From Sipunculus nudus (lineage: Eukaryota > Annelida > Sipuncula > Golfingiida > Sipunculidae), in NCBI GenBank assembly GCA_026874595.1, contig CM049307.1:27316362-27380361 (forward strand): a stretch of 64,000 nucleotides of DNA, written 5' to 3'. The first letter of the stretch is position 1. Each line of letters begins with the position of its first letter. Shown piece after piece: positions 10,806 through 21,400 of this stretch. A program made the position numbers and the translations under genes. Below the pieces are notes generated by a model. That model worked only from the letters and a program-made list of their open reading frames with translations, did no database searches and was not told the DNA's origin.

Positions 10806-10888
10806 GGTCAGGCTGCATACACAGTATGTGAAGGCTTCCACACCAAGAAAAACATGAAAGTGAACACAAAAGAACATCACCAACCAAG
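10806..10888 (+). ncRNA. Host-gene exon, founder of a duplicated exon family
   Basis: Acceptor TTTATAG ends at 10805; donor AAG/GTCATT begins at 10889. The exon and about 70 bases of upstream intron are copied at 11488-11648, and the exon's 3' half again at 11774-11818. Confidence 0.6.
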
Positions 10889-11340
10889 GTCATTGTCTTT
10901 CTTCACAGTTAAGTTCAGTATTATAATAACACTAGTGAGTGTGCTTAACGCTAAGCTCCCAAATGTAACAAGATTAAAGATACATAAAGAGTGCGAAATG
11001 ACTGCATGGGACTCAAAAGGAGTATTGCCAGATATTTTGTCCCTCACGTAAGGAGGGAGGACTACTAAAATTAAATGGTCAACATCCATCTCTCTTTCCT
11101 TGTTCTTTTACAACATATCTCTTAAGACCCTTGCTGCTTTCTTCACCAAATTTTGCAGACTTGGCACATGACTGACGTGATTATAGCCTGCAGTGTTGAA
11201 AAATTTCCCAAAAGGGTCATGGTCACTTATCAGTGATGCCACACTTTTTTTCGTGAAATATATGGCTATGGCTGTGGACTAGTTGTACGTCTGAGCTCTT
11301 GTTTTCTCACTTGTGTGGTCATACATTTTTGACCTAAGTA

Positions 11341-11416
11341 TGTGCAATGATTGAAAGTTGTCTTCCAATTGCTGCTTGCGGTACATGAGGAAAACTTGAT
11401 CCACCGACTGAGCACT
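11341..11416 (+). ncRNA. Box C/D snoRNA, predicted 5.8S Um14 guide, copy 1
   Basis: D box CTGA is at 11408-11411 with closing stem GTGC (11342-11345)/GCAC (11412-11415). A C-box-like ATGATTG (11347-11353, not full consensus) follows the 5' stem, and a C'-like ATGAGGA lies further in. The guide TGATCCACCG (11397-11406) is complementary to CGGTGGATCA of 5.8S rRNA. The fifth base before the D box pairs with 5.8S U14, a methylated residue whose human guide I recall as SNORD71. The imperfect C box lowers confidence that this copy is active. Confidence 0.75.
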
Positions 11417-11571
11417 GCTGTAGTATGTGAATATTAAAATCTGGCTTATGTCTTCCACATTACCACCCATAAATGTTGGGTTTTCATTATTGCCATCATA
11501 AACTTCTTACTACCAGCATAATAATCACAAGTCCAAAGTGCAAGTATTTTTTAATGATTCTATTTGTGTAG

Positions 11572-11648
11572 GGCCTGACTGGATATATATGAAGATTTCA
11601 CAACCAGGATAACATAAAAGTGAACCCAAAAGATCACCACATGCCAAG
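11572..11648 (+). ncRNA. Host-gene exon, second copy of the 10806 exon
   Basis: Acceptor TTGTGTAG ends at 11571; donor AAG/GTAAGT begins at 11649. It matches the 10806-10888 exon over most of its length but with stops, and shares the upstream intron block containing AAACTTCTTACT. Confidence 0.6.
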
Positions 11649-11773
11649 GTAAGTATGTTTCATCAAATAGTAAGCTAATGTCGTGGGCCCGGCCCGCCGG
11701 TTTTACTCGGCAGATCAGGACATTCTGCTGCCATAACCATGTACTATTAATCTATGTTATTTCGGTTTGTCAG

Positions 11774-11818
11774 GATGGCCTAATAAAGGTTAACCCAAAG
11801 GAAATATTATTTCCTAAG
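11774..11818 (+). ncRNA. Host-gene exon, partial third copy
   Basis: Acceptor TTTGTCAG ends at 11773; donor AAG/GTATAT begins at 11819. Its middle (AAAGGTTAACCCAAAGGAAA) aligns with the 3' half of the two upstream exons. The intron before it is only 125 bases and holds no snoRNA. Confidence 0.45.
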
Positions 11819-12351
11819 GTATATTGGTATTTTAGGGGATGAATTATAGAATGCTGGGCTTAAATACCTATTATTAAAGTTGGGAATTATTTAATTGCTC
11901 TCACATACATGCCCACATATATACTGGTGTTCGCACAATAATAAAAAAGTCCAAAGTAAGTTTGAATATTGTTAGAAAAACTATATACCCATTCTCCTAA
12001 AAGGAGGATCCAGCAAATGGCTGGAACATGCTTATTCATATTTACATTTAATGTTATCCAGGTTACCAATAGTTACAGGGGCACTAAAATACTCTAAATA
12101 AATAACAGTCAGCTGACTAATGGATAATTAAAACCTGTTTGTAATGAATTTACTAGCCCACTAATCAATCAGTTTTCTTCTGAGTACAACTATGCACATA
12201 TATAGCAGTGTACAGTGACACAACAGTAATAAAGTATTCATTTTTATGTGCACTACCAACATGGCTATTTAGTCTGATATCCCATCAGTATCTCAATTCC
12301 AATATATAATATTAATAGTCAACAGCTTATACTTTTAGGGCTAGTTCCCCG

Positions 12352-12655
12352 ACCCACACCTTGTAGCACAACTTTCCTGGCCACAGGTGGCACAACTACT
12401 TTACTGGCCACAACAACCTTTCTGGTCACAGGTGGCACAACTACTTTACTGGCCACAATTACTTTTCTGGTCACAGGTGGCATGACTGGTGGCACAACTA
12501 CTTTACTGGCCACAATAACTTTCCAGGTCACAGGCTGTGGCTCACTTCGGGGCACAACCTGGGTCACAGGCTGTGGCACAACCTTCCGGGTCACAGGCTG
12601 TGGCCCAACTTCTTGGGTCACAGGCTGTGGCCCGACTCCCTTGGTCACAGTGGCC
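12352..12655. repeat. Minisatellite rich in GTCACAGG units
   Basis: Repeated blocks such as GGTCACAGGTGGCACAACTA and GGTCACAGGCTGTGGC, in two interleaved unit types. On the minus strand the array is open and would read as a Pro/Val-Val-Thr repeat. With no gene context I treat this as a consequence of the repeat. Confidence 0.8.
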
Positions 12656-13003
12656 ATATCTAGGATATTAATTTGATTTTTGTAATATGCAAACTACACT
12701 AGTTAAATGACCAAAGCCCTTTCAGAATATCTATTCCCATTCATTTAATGCCAGAATAGTCTGGCTCAGGGGGTTTCACCTGAGTGGTTTACGTCAGGAG
12801 CTGACCAAAGTCCTTTGCGCTGGGTGTCGCGGCTGTCGCCTCCTTTATAGGGTCAGGCCTGTGGCCAAAACTGGCCACATACCACGTGATCCTGTGGCCA
12901 AAAAAGAGGTCGCGTACTGCAGTGATTGAAACTTGAAGAAAGCTATATATTTTACTATTAACTAGTGATAGCCTGTTATAAATAAGTATTTACTATTATA
13001 ATT

Positions 13004-14466
13004 GTATCCGCCAAAACGAAGTTTTGCGGATACTATGTTTTTGACCGGGTTCCGCCGCCGCCGCGTTCGTTTCCGGAGAACTCCTCTGAGACTACTGGAC
13101 AGATTTTTCCGAAACTTACACAAATTATCGGGTCACATGTGAACTGGTGCCTTACCAAGTGACCTTGACCTCTGACCTTTTGTCTCTGCCCAGCGTCCGT
13201 TTGTGCGTCTGTTTACACACATAAACCCATATATCTCGGGAACCGTTTGACCGATCCGGAAAATTTTTTTACACAAATGTAGCCCTGGGATAGCTTTATA
13301 ACATACACAACAAAAGGTGGCGCCACCTGCAACCATGTTTGCACAGTGTCCATCTGTTCATCTGCCTGGGGTTAAAATCACTCATATCTCTGCAGTGGTT
13401 TGACTAATTCACCTAAAATTTGGCATGCATATACATCCTAGATAGCTTTCTCAATTTTATGACAGGTGGCGCCACCTACATTCACGTTAACGCTCAACAC
13501 ATAAACCCATATATCTCGGGAACCGTTTGACCGATCCGGAAAAAAATTTTACACAAATGTAGCCCTGGGATAGCTTTATAACATACACAACAAAAGGTGG
13601 CGCCACCTGCAACCATGTTTGCACGGTGTCCATTTGTTCATCTGCCTGGGGTTAAAATCACTCATATCTCTGCAGTGGTTTGACTAATTCACCTAAAAAT
13701 CGGCATGCATATACATCCTAGATAGCTTTCCTGATTTTATGACAGGTGGCGCCACCTACATTCACGTTAACGCACCACACATAAACCCATATATCTCGGG
13801 AACTGTTTGACCGATCCGGAAAAAAATTTTACACAAATGTAGCCCTGGGATAGCTTTATAACATACACAACAAAAGATGGCGCCACCTGCAACCATGTTT
13901 GCACAGTGTCCATTTGTTCATCTGCCTGGGGTTAAAATCACTCATATCTCTGCAATGGTTTGACTAATTCACCTAAAATTCTGCATGCGTATACATCCTA
14001 GATAGCTTCCTTGATTTTATGACAGGTGGCGCCACCTACATTCATGTTAACGCTGCAGACATCAGAGCTCATATCTCGGGAACCGTTTGACCGATCCGGA
14101 AAAAAATTTTACACAAATGTAGCCCTGGGATAGCTTTATAACATACACAACAAAAGGTGGCGCCACCTGCAACCATGTTTGCACAGCGTCCATCTGTTTG
14201 TCTGCTGTGGGATAAAATCACTCATATCTCTGCAGTGGTTTGACTTTTCCACTTGAAATTTTGCATGTGTATATATCTTGGATAGTTTCTCGTTCAAATA
14301 ACAGGTGGCGCCACCTACAATCATGTTTATGTGGCAGAGATCCAATACTAATATTTTACATATGTAACTCTATATCCCCTTGCCACTCAATCCATGCCTC
14401 ACTTCACCCGTCCTTCTCTGATTTTGGCGGATACACGTAGTCGCTTGTCGACTACCCGTATTCTAG
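13004..14466 (+). mobile_element. Family B Helitron-like element with 280-bp tandem core
   Basis: The 5' stem-loop is GTATCCGC...GCGGATAC (13004-13033). About four tandem units of exactly 280 bp follow (ATAAACCCATATATCTCGGG at 13221, 13501 and 13781, and the equivalent near 14061). Each unit carries the palindrome AGGTGGCGCCACCT. The 3' end has TTTTGGCGGATAC, a stem-loop GTAGTCG/CGACTAC, seven bases, then CTAG before TT. The stem-loop plus CTAG-T end is the classic Helitron 3' terminus. Non-coding. It lies in the large intron between 11818 and 15533. Confidence 0.78.
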
Positions 14467-15354
14467 TTAAGAAATGTGACAACATTTAATAATCAGTCGG
14501 GCCTTACTGAAGTTCAAATACCCTGCCCTGCACCCTGCGGTCAACAGCCAATCACAGAACACATGGGCAAGCCCGTATCACTACGCCGCAAATAGTTCGT
14601 AAATGTTGTCAAACAAACGCCCGTCAGCTGATCTTGCAACATGGTTTTCCCAGGGATTAAACGGCTATTTATTGTGCATGACACATATCATATTACCAAA
14701 AGAAATAATCTACGAGGTCTATTTAATGCCTGATCGTTAAGGTAAGACCAAAAGAACAATGTTTTCCCTTGTTATTAAACTGAATCCCTCAATATCGCTC
14801 GAGCCATGGAAAAACCATGTGCTTACATGAATTAATGCCGCCGATCCACACATTCCTATGTTATACTAGTCGGACATGGTTAAATAATGATAATGCAATA
14901 GTTTATTACACTTTAGAATAATAATGATTATGTTTAGGATCCCTAATGATCACAATCATGAATGTTAAAACACGTACAAATTACCGTAAAAAGACGACAA
15001 TGCCAATGCTGTCAGTGACAGTTCTTTAACATTCGCCGTCACTGTCACTGTAAACATGTACTTGTTATTAACTGTGTTATCAATACCATTAGTGATGACA
15101 CGATTATCAATAGCTGTACCAATAAAGCAGCAAAAATGCTCGGATTAACACATATACTGTAACTAGTTACAGTTATACCAACGAACACTCTAAATATTAT
15201 ATTATTTATTATGTTAACACTAGGAACGGTTTTCAAAAACTGTGACACTAATAATAATTAAGTCCACTATTATGTCATGAACTTGTGTGACTTTAAAAAA
15301 GTATGGCCTGAAACGTTTTTTGCAATTATATGATCATAAATTCTTGACCCGTTT
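14467..15354. other. Intronic sequence, no feature recognised
   Basis: AT-rich sequence up to the second 5.8S-guide snoRNA. No exon or structured RNA was found. Confidence 0.5.
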
Positions 15355-15433
15355 ATGTGCAATGATGGAAAAGTTGTCTTCCAAGTGCTGCTTGCAGTAC
15401 ATGAGGAAAACCTGATCCACCGACTGAGTACAG
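15355..15433 (+). ncRNA. Box C/D snoRNA, predicted 5.8S Um14 guide, copy 2
   Basis: Closing stem TGTGC (15356-15360) pairs with GTACA (15428-15432). C box is ATGATGG at 15362-15368 (one base off consensus), the C'-like motif is ATGAGGA, and D CTGA is at 15424-15427. Guide TGATCCACCG (15413-15422) is identical to copy 1 and complementary to 5.8S CGGTGGATCA with U14 at the methylation position. The closing stem has changed between copies while pairing was kept, which argues for function. It sits 100 bases upstream of the 15533 exon. Confidence 0.8.
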
Positions 15434-15532
15434 CTGACCGTTGTAGTATGTGATTACTTCAATCTTGCTTTTATCTTCCACATTACTCCCCATGCTACCA
15501 TCCAGTAAATGTTGCTTTCTATTCAATTTCAG

Positions 15533-15591
15533 GATGAAGATGAGCCAGCCTGATGCAGAAATGTCTTGTTTTCGATGGCAAGAATTGAAAG
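15533..15591 (+). ncRNA. Host-gene exon a
   Basis: Acceptor CAATTTCAG ends at 15532; donor AAAG/GTAAAT begins at 15592. It begins GATGAAG, as does exon a' at 16307, showing that the snoRNA-exon-snoRNA block was duplicated. Confidence 0.6.
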
Positions 15592-15922
15592 GTAAATCAA
15601 ATTGAATATGCTTTTGTTATTCATACAGGAAATTTTAACCATACATTGACACTGTATAAAAGTATCCTAAAGTATTCTACTGTCTGTTAGCCATTCTGTA
15701 GGTTGCACAGGTCCCAGAAAGTTAGCCGTCATTATTTAATTTATATTGCCCACATTTTAATTGTACATGAGAAACATTCTTAAGTAACCCTAACTTGACC
15801 CTCATTCTCAGTGGATGAGAAAATTATTATGAATGACTTGTAATCAATGAATAATTAAAAGATCTACAAAGCTTTTGCAACAGTTGACTGAGACTTATAG
15901 AACATAATAGAGAAGAACCAGA

Positions 15923-16087
15923 TTTTGCGGTGTTATGATGACTCAGGCTAGAGTTTCAGACAGCCCTCTGTCCATGGCTACCAGGCCCACTTGGGTTGCT
16001 TCTGGTGATGTGGGCAGAGGTAAGGCATCCACTCGGAGCAGCCATGACCTCGCTGTATGCGGCAGAATACCCTGACTGAACACAAAA
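15923..16087 (+). ncRNA. Long orphan box C/D RNA, copy 1
   Basis: C box is ATGATGA at 15935-15941; two adjacent D boxes, CTGACTGA, lie at 16072-16079. Flanks can close a stem (TTTTG..GTGT with ACAC.AAAA). Inside is a short hairpin GACAG/CTGTC with loop CCCT. At about 165 nt it is far longer than the 70-90 nt guide RNAs around it. I could not match its D-box guide to any rRNA stretch I remember. It is nearly the same as copy 2 at 16656-16816 over the whole length, while the surrounding intron has diverged. It may correspond to a long, processing-type snoRNA (vertebrate UHG carries the long U22), but no sequence match could be made. Confidence 0.6.
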
Positions 16088-16144
16088 CTTTCAGATTTTG
16101 TAGTATATTTGCTCTGTAATTTCCAGGAGGAAAGATTACTTAGG

Positions 16145-16226
16145 TTTTGCAATAATCAGCCATTCTTCAACTTTTCAGCTCCTCCTTGCAGTACTGGAGG
16201 AAAACATGATCCACCAAATGAGCAGT
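16145..16226 (+). pseudogene. Decayed third copy of the 5.8S Um14 guide snoRNA
   Basis: It aligns with the RNAs at 11341 and 15355. The guide TGATCCACC is kept at 16207-16215, but the D box is ATGA instead of CTGA (16218-16221) and the C-box position reads ATAATCA. It lies just upstream of exon a', as copy 2 lies upstream of exon a. Probably a dead duplicate. Confidence 0.55.
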
Positions 16227-16306
16227 TGTTGCAGGCCCGAAATTCAACCTAACACTCTACCATATTACCAAACAAGCTTCCATCGTTGCTCTCTATTGTA
16301 CTTCAG

Positions 16307-16348
16307 GATGAAGCCAGCCAGCCTGATGAAGAAGGTTAAGATGCAAAG
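16307..16348 (+). ncRNA. Host-gene exon a' (duplicate of exon a)
   Basis: Acceptor TACTTCAG ends at 16306; donor AAAG/GTAAGT begins at 16349. It shares GATGAAG and GCCAGCCTGATG with exon a. Confidence 0.6.
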
Positions 16349-16655
16349 GTAAGTGAGCATTTTTGATATCCACACATGAAATAGTAACCATTTAATCACT
16401 TTGCCTGAAGCCATCCTGCTTGTAAGCCATTTTGTAAAATACTGTCTTTGGTTACACGTCTTAGACATTCGAGGATATTAATTGATATTGCCCACATTTT
16501 AATTGCACAAGAGAAATGTATTTAACTTGTGTAAACTGCACTTGAGCCTCATTCTCTGTGAATGTGAAAATTTATGAGAATGACTTATAATTTATGAATA
16601 ATTAAAATATCTACAAAGCTTTTAAAATAATTGAACTGAAGAGAAGTAGCAGATT

Positions 16656-16816
16656 TTGTGGTGTGATGATGACTCAGGCTAGAGTTTCAGACAGCCCTCT
16701 GTCCACATGGACCAGGCCTACTCGGGCTGCTTCTGGTGTTGTGGGCAGAGGTGAGGCCTCCACTCGGAGCGGCCTTGACCTCGCTGTATGCGGCAGAATA
16801 CCCTGACTGAACACTG
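16656..16816 (+). ncRNA. Long orphan box C/D RNA, copy 2
   Basis: C box ATGATGA is at 16666-16672 (overlapping GTGATGA); D boxes CTGACTGA are at 16803-16810. GTGT and ACAC can close the ends. It has the same GACAG/CTGTC hairpin as copy 1, plus a larger hairpin with AGGCCT arms and CTGC/GCAG. The D-guide region GCGGCAGAATACC is identical in both copies. The exon acceptor at 16918 follows about 100 bases on. Confidence 0.6.
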
Positions 16817-16918
16817 GCAAACCCTTCAGATTTTCTACATCTGCCAAGTCGGTTAACATACACCAAACAATTGAACCTTCAATACCTTATTTTGTCGAAT
16901 TTTGTCTGTATTTTCCAG

Positions 16919-17178
16919 GAAGAAAGGTTGCTTAGCCTCAACAATAATCTACCATTCTTTCATTACAGGGACAGCCCACTAACTTTGCATCTTATAAACC
17001 AGTGGTTCCGTAAGTTCAATCTAAGGACTTCTAAACCCTGGTGCTGCAGTGAAAGACTGCTCATTTGGAAAAGGTCTAGATCACTGGCCATAATGGACCT
17101 GAAATGGATTGAGTGAAATAAAGTGTTTATGGAAAATGTGACCAATGGTATAGAATAAATATTTTGAAATAAGTGGTC
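16919..17178 (+). ncRNA. Host-gene terminal exon
   Basis: Acceptor TTTTCCAG ends at 16918. A second possible acceptor, CATTACAG, ends at 16970. The exon reaches AATAAA at 17117 and 17154 with GT-rich sequence after about 17172, so polyadenylation near 17175-17180 is likely. Its first bases (GAAGAAAGGTTGCTTAG) are a copy of the block at 16127, the equivalent position in the first duplicate. Confidence 0.6.
17117..17159 (+). promoter_or_regulatory. Two polyadenylation signals of the host gene
   Basis: AATAAA at 17117-17122 and again at 17154-17159, followed by a GT-rich stretch at about 17174-17186. Confidence 0.6.
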
Positions 17179-19944
17179 TTGTCTTCAATCATTCATGCGC
17201 CCACAAACACAAGCTTAAAGCAGCTTTTAAAACACATGGCACCTATGCCAGCATTCCTTGGTTGTTACCATAAAAATGTTACCAGTAATTGCAATCCATT
17301 CAAAACCATTGATCACCCTAAATTTTCAGTACTGAATATGAAGAACAGTTATTCCACAAAATAATCCAGAATTTACAAAGATGTTCGTGAGGACTGCATA
17401 CTCTGTGAAAAGTTTTACAAGGTTTTTTTTTTTTCCTCCACAACTTGGATCTGCATTAAAGTTTTACAGCATCAATAAGCATGTGAAATTTGCTGATTAC
17501 AGCTCCCTACATAGCTGCTGCTTTTATCCCCCCTAGCTCGATGCAGCCATAAATAGAGAAAGAAAAAATGAAAACCCATTTTGTTGGACTTGAAGGTAAA
17601 CACAAGTGTTGCAACCTAATGGTAACATTTGCATAAGTTGCACATGGTGAAAATGTTATGCCCATAGTTGCAGCAGTTCTTTGGTAATTTAAATAAATTT
17701 ATAAAATATTTTCTTGCTGAATTGAAGATCGTGGACAAGGCTTTCACCTCAGAATGCAGACAACTTTGGGTGCTGCCCCATGCAGGGACATGGTTTGCAA
17801 AATTGCTAGTATGAAATCGGAATTTCATAATTAAGAAATTCAAGGTGTTGCATAATGTTGTTTTGATAAAAAAAATACTCCATACCCCTTTCTTCACATG
17901 TGGCATAACAGCTTAAGAGTTGAAGGCTAGTTTTCATATTTACTTTTTTGAAGAAAGAGGTGGGGGGGGGGGGGGAATAGGGATCATAAGTAATTCAACA
18001 GATGGCCATGCCTGTAGGTGACTATTACTTATCATTTTAATGAAGTGTCTTGTGTTCTGCAAAAAGTTTTTTTTTTATGGAAGGGATTCGGATAAACCAT
18101 GGAATAAAAAACATAAGATGAGATAAATGTGTGCAAACTTTTCACAATGAACCCTCTTAAAGCTGGGGACTAAGCAGAGCTTAAAATGTTAGTTCACCAA
18201 AAACTCTCTAAGGACCCAAAGTTGATTCTTAGGGGATTTTTTTAGGAGGGGGAGATCTAGGATTATATTCAGTGAAAGTCCATATGGGTTGACATGACTT
18301 GCTCTTTGAATTAGCAGTGAGTGGGCGTAGTACTGGTAGGTGAGGTTCATTCTATTTTCCACCTTTAAAACATTTATATTCTATTTAAATGTTACAAAAT
18401 CATGTTAAAAATTGAAAAGTTATACGAGATAACAGGTTTAAAAGGATGTTCACATCAGGGGGTCTTTAATGAATTTTAAACAACTTGGATTGGTTTCGAT
18501 ATAGTAGTGCTTGCCAACTAAGACACCAGAATGAGGTGTGAAGAATGCAGCAGAAGGCTCTGCTTCTAACAAGCATTATACTAAAAAATCTAGGAACTTA
18601 GCACAGGTCTCTTAAAGCACACTGTGCCTCTTGAATGAGGTAAGGCAGACAGGTGACCTAATCATGCTGGAGGTTTCACATTGGTAGAGTGTCCATTTGG
18701 CCAACTGGAAGGATTCTGCCATAGCAGTTATGGCCAGAAACATGTTTGAATAGAAGCTGTTTAGAATTCTTTAATGGGTCCTGATGCTTGGCTGACTGAT
18801 GTGTTGGTGGTTCTGAGAGCACTGGACACAAGACTAATTTATGCAGAGGTCATTGTGACCTGATTATGTATGCAGAGACTGATTGGTTGGGATCACTATG
18901 CGCAAAATTGGCAAGATTCAGCACCATTGATCATGATCAAAGTTGTCTAAACATTAACTACTTGTTTTAATGGTGGATTTGGGTTTAGCATGTAGCTTGC
19001 AGAATGTCAGCCACTTTGATCCTCTTAAAGGTTTCAGTGGAGTGTTTTTCCAGGACCTTCCTGAATATTATCTTGGGTGTTGAGAAGTTCAACAGTTATG
19101 GTTAATGCCCCACAGTACATCAAAGTTTCAGAAGTTTATAAACAGACACCATTGCTGTAACATGACTGTTCAAATTTATGGGTAAAATGTGGGATTAATA
19201 AAATAAAATAGATGGCACAAGTTGAGAAACATGGAAGATTACTGTCAATTGGCAGTAGAAAATAGGAAAAATGCATACAACTTGGAAAAAAGTTCAGGTG
19301 ATGCCACCCGTCTTTAGCAAATGATAAAACTATCCATGATTAATTTTCAAAGCAATCCATGCATTAATTATTGAGACACGAGCTTTGTATAAAATGATTT
19401 CTGCGGTATATAAACAAGCCCCATAACTTGGTATGTATGGCATATATGACCAGTATATAGGCTACAGTGACCTAATTCAAGGTTTTCAAGGAGAAATTTG
19501 AAGGACCTCTCTGGATGTTAAGTAAAAAGTTTCTAGATCAAACTTTAACAATATGTGCCCTGTTAATGACATGGCAGAAGGACCACAGACAAAGACCCAC
19601 CCTTAAAGGGGAATCGCCTATAAAGCATGTTGAATTAACACAAAAATAGCTTCTTCCCTTTAAAATAAATCTGTACCTGCCAAAATATTACCTTGAAACC
19701 ATGCTTACTCTTGAAAACGAGTGTTAAAAACAGTGGACTGGGCAAATCTCAAGTGTCAAATTATTAACAAGTGGGGTCGTGTGCATCGGGGAGAAGCAAC
19801 ACGTGTTAGTCATGAGTTGCCCTGACTAACGACCCAAAAATGTAATACATGTTCCAGCTGGCTGAAACAAGGCGTTTTGTGGCTCACAATTAGACCTCCA
19901 GTCACACAACTTTATGGTACACAGACACGTGGACTGTGTTTACC
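17179..19944. other. Intergenic sequence, no gene recognised
   Basis: AT-rich non-coding sequence with homopolymer runs (poly-T near 17424, poly-G near 17962). No exon pairs, RNA genes or element ends could be supported. Confidence 0.5.
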
Positions 19945-20453
19945 AACACACAGAGCCATAACAAGGTGTTAAACAGCCGTATAAGAGGTACTGAGACTAC
20001 ATGCTGGGATGGTTTTGTTGAGGAACTTTTGTATAAAGCAAAACTGAACTGAAAGTGTAAAAGAAAAGGCATAATATGTCATAATATGATTATGTCCCTT
20101 TTAAGCTCAGCATGAATGAAAGTCAGCTGAGCTAAAGAGGGAGGTGCATGTTACATGACATTACTTACACAAAGTAAGGAATCTTTCATGTCATTATTGC
20201 AACACAGAGCCATAACAAGGTGTTAAACAGCCGTATAAGAGGTACTGAGACTACATGCTGGGATGGTTTTGCTGAGGAACTTTTGTATAAAGCAAACTGA
20301 ACTGAAAGTGTAAAAGAAAAGGCATAATATGTCATAATATGATTATGTCCCTTTTAAGCTCAGCATGAATGAAAGTTAGCTGAGCTAAAGAGGGAGGTGC
20401 ATGTTACATGACATTACTTACACAAAGTAAGGAATCTTTCATGTCATTATTGC
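19945..20453. repeat. Recent 256-bp tandem duplication
   Basis: The segment starting AACACAGAGCCATAACAAGG at 19945 is repeated from 20201 with very few differences, so the duplication is young. No gene is involved. Confidence 0.9.
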
Positions 20454-20568
20454 TCACTAAGAATATGCTCATACTCACAACCACAAATAACTCCATATCC
20501 ATCATACCCCAGTGTATACAAACCTCCAAGAAGGACACTTAGTACCAGGATTGTTTAATTTAATCATG

Positions 20569-20643
20569 TTGATTTAAATCGCTGATTTAAATTGCAATTT
20601 AAATCACTTGATTTTTTTTTTAAATCCCTGATTTAAATCAACT
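20569..20643. repeat. Cluster of GATTTAAATC-type palindromes
   Basis: Several near copies of the self-complementary motif GATTTAAATC within about 75 bases, around a poly-T run. Likely part of an unclassified interspersed repeat. Confidence 0.6.
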
Positions 20644-20839
20644 GTTATAAAAACTAGGCCTACAAGCCTAATGCGAACCTGTGCAAAGTTTGGGAGTATG
20701 AATGGAGGTTTATTTTTAAAATTTAATATTGATCCTCTTATGTCCTGTATATCTACCTTAGTCATTATGATTTCAGCAAAATGGACGTTTCGGACCTGCA
20801 AGTTTTGGACTAGGACATTTTAAAACTAGTATGTATCAG

Positions 20840-21130
20840 TCAGGATATTTTGGATATGTTCTTTTTGCCAGGGAGGATTATTGGGACAGATGAACGGACA
20901 ATTTAGCAGCATGGTTTCAGAGAAGAAAATTTTTAAATTTTTTTAGCTTCTTCCCTATAAAATCTAAGAAAATGCAGTTAGCCAAGAAATAAGCAAAATC
21001 CAATAGAAGTTTTAAGATGATAAATATTTTGCAAAAAAATTGGTGATGCTAGCTCCTGCCCTTTTTGAGATTGCTATGACGCACGATGGAAGATGGACGA
21101 CGCCACACCATTGCATAAGCTCACAGATTC
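20840..21130. repeat. Unclassified interspersed repeat F, copy 1
   Basis: It shares with 22923-23290 an ordered set of motifs (TTTCAGAGAAGAA, TTCCCTAT, CCAATAGAAGTTT and CGCATAAGCTCACAG-like end) and a GGACG-rich end. Diverged and non-coding. Confidence 0.55.
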
Positions 21131-21400
21131 ACTAAAAATGCAAACCCAAGTTTTTTGAACAGTTGAAAGATATACTTCCAATAGTTCTAATCTGGGCATT
21201 CTGCATCTAGACCATGTGTCTAGACATCTAGACGCTGTGTCTAGACGTCTAGACACCAGACAGCCAGGTCAGTTGCATGGTGATGTCTGGACCCCACCTG
21301 GTTGTACTGAGTGACCTCTTGACTTGGCTGCTGAAACTCAGCATGTTGTCAAATCTGTTTTCAAACACAAAGCCTTTTTCAATTGGCTACACTGCTTTTT

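Larger units (their letters stand above)
3052..17178 (+). ncRNA. snoRNA host gene (UHG/SNHG-like), 5' end not found
   Basis: At least eleven short exon-like segments on the plus strand are flanked by good AG acceptors and GT donors, and eight intact intronic snoRNAs plus one decayed copy sit in or just upstream of the introns between them. Exons identified: 3052-3163, 3610-3704, 5749-5797, 6262-6325, 10187-10259, 10806-10888, 11572-11648, 11774-11818, 15533-15591, 16307-16348 and 16919-~17178. Several contain stops in all frames, and two to three are copies of one another, as expected where only the introns are under selection. The terminal exon has AATAAA at 17117 and 17154 followed by a GT-rich stretch. 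One intronic RNA matches SNORD27, which in vertebrates lives in SNHG1 (UHG), so a UHG-type host is likely. Whether the locus is orthologous or was assembled independently cannot be told here. Exon joins are predicted, and there may be more than one transcription unit in the span. Confidence 0.75.

Noticed and set aside
12319..12657. Minus-strand Pro/Val/Thr repeat protein
   Set aside because: The frame is open because the minisatellite unit lacks stops; no exon context.
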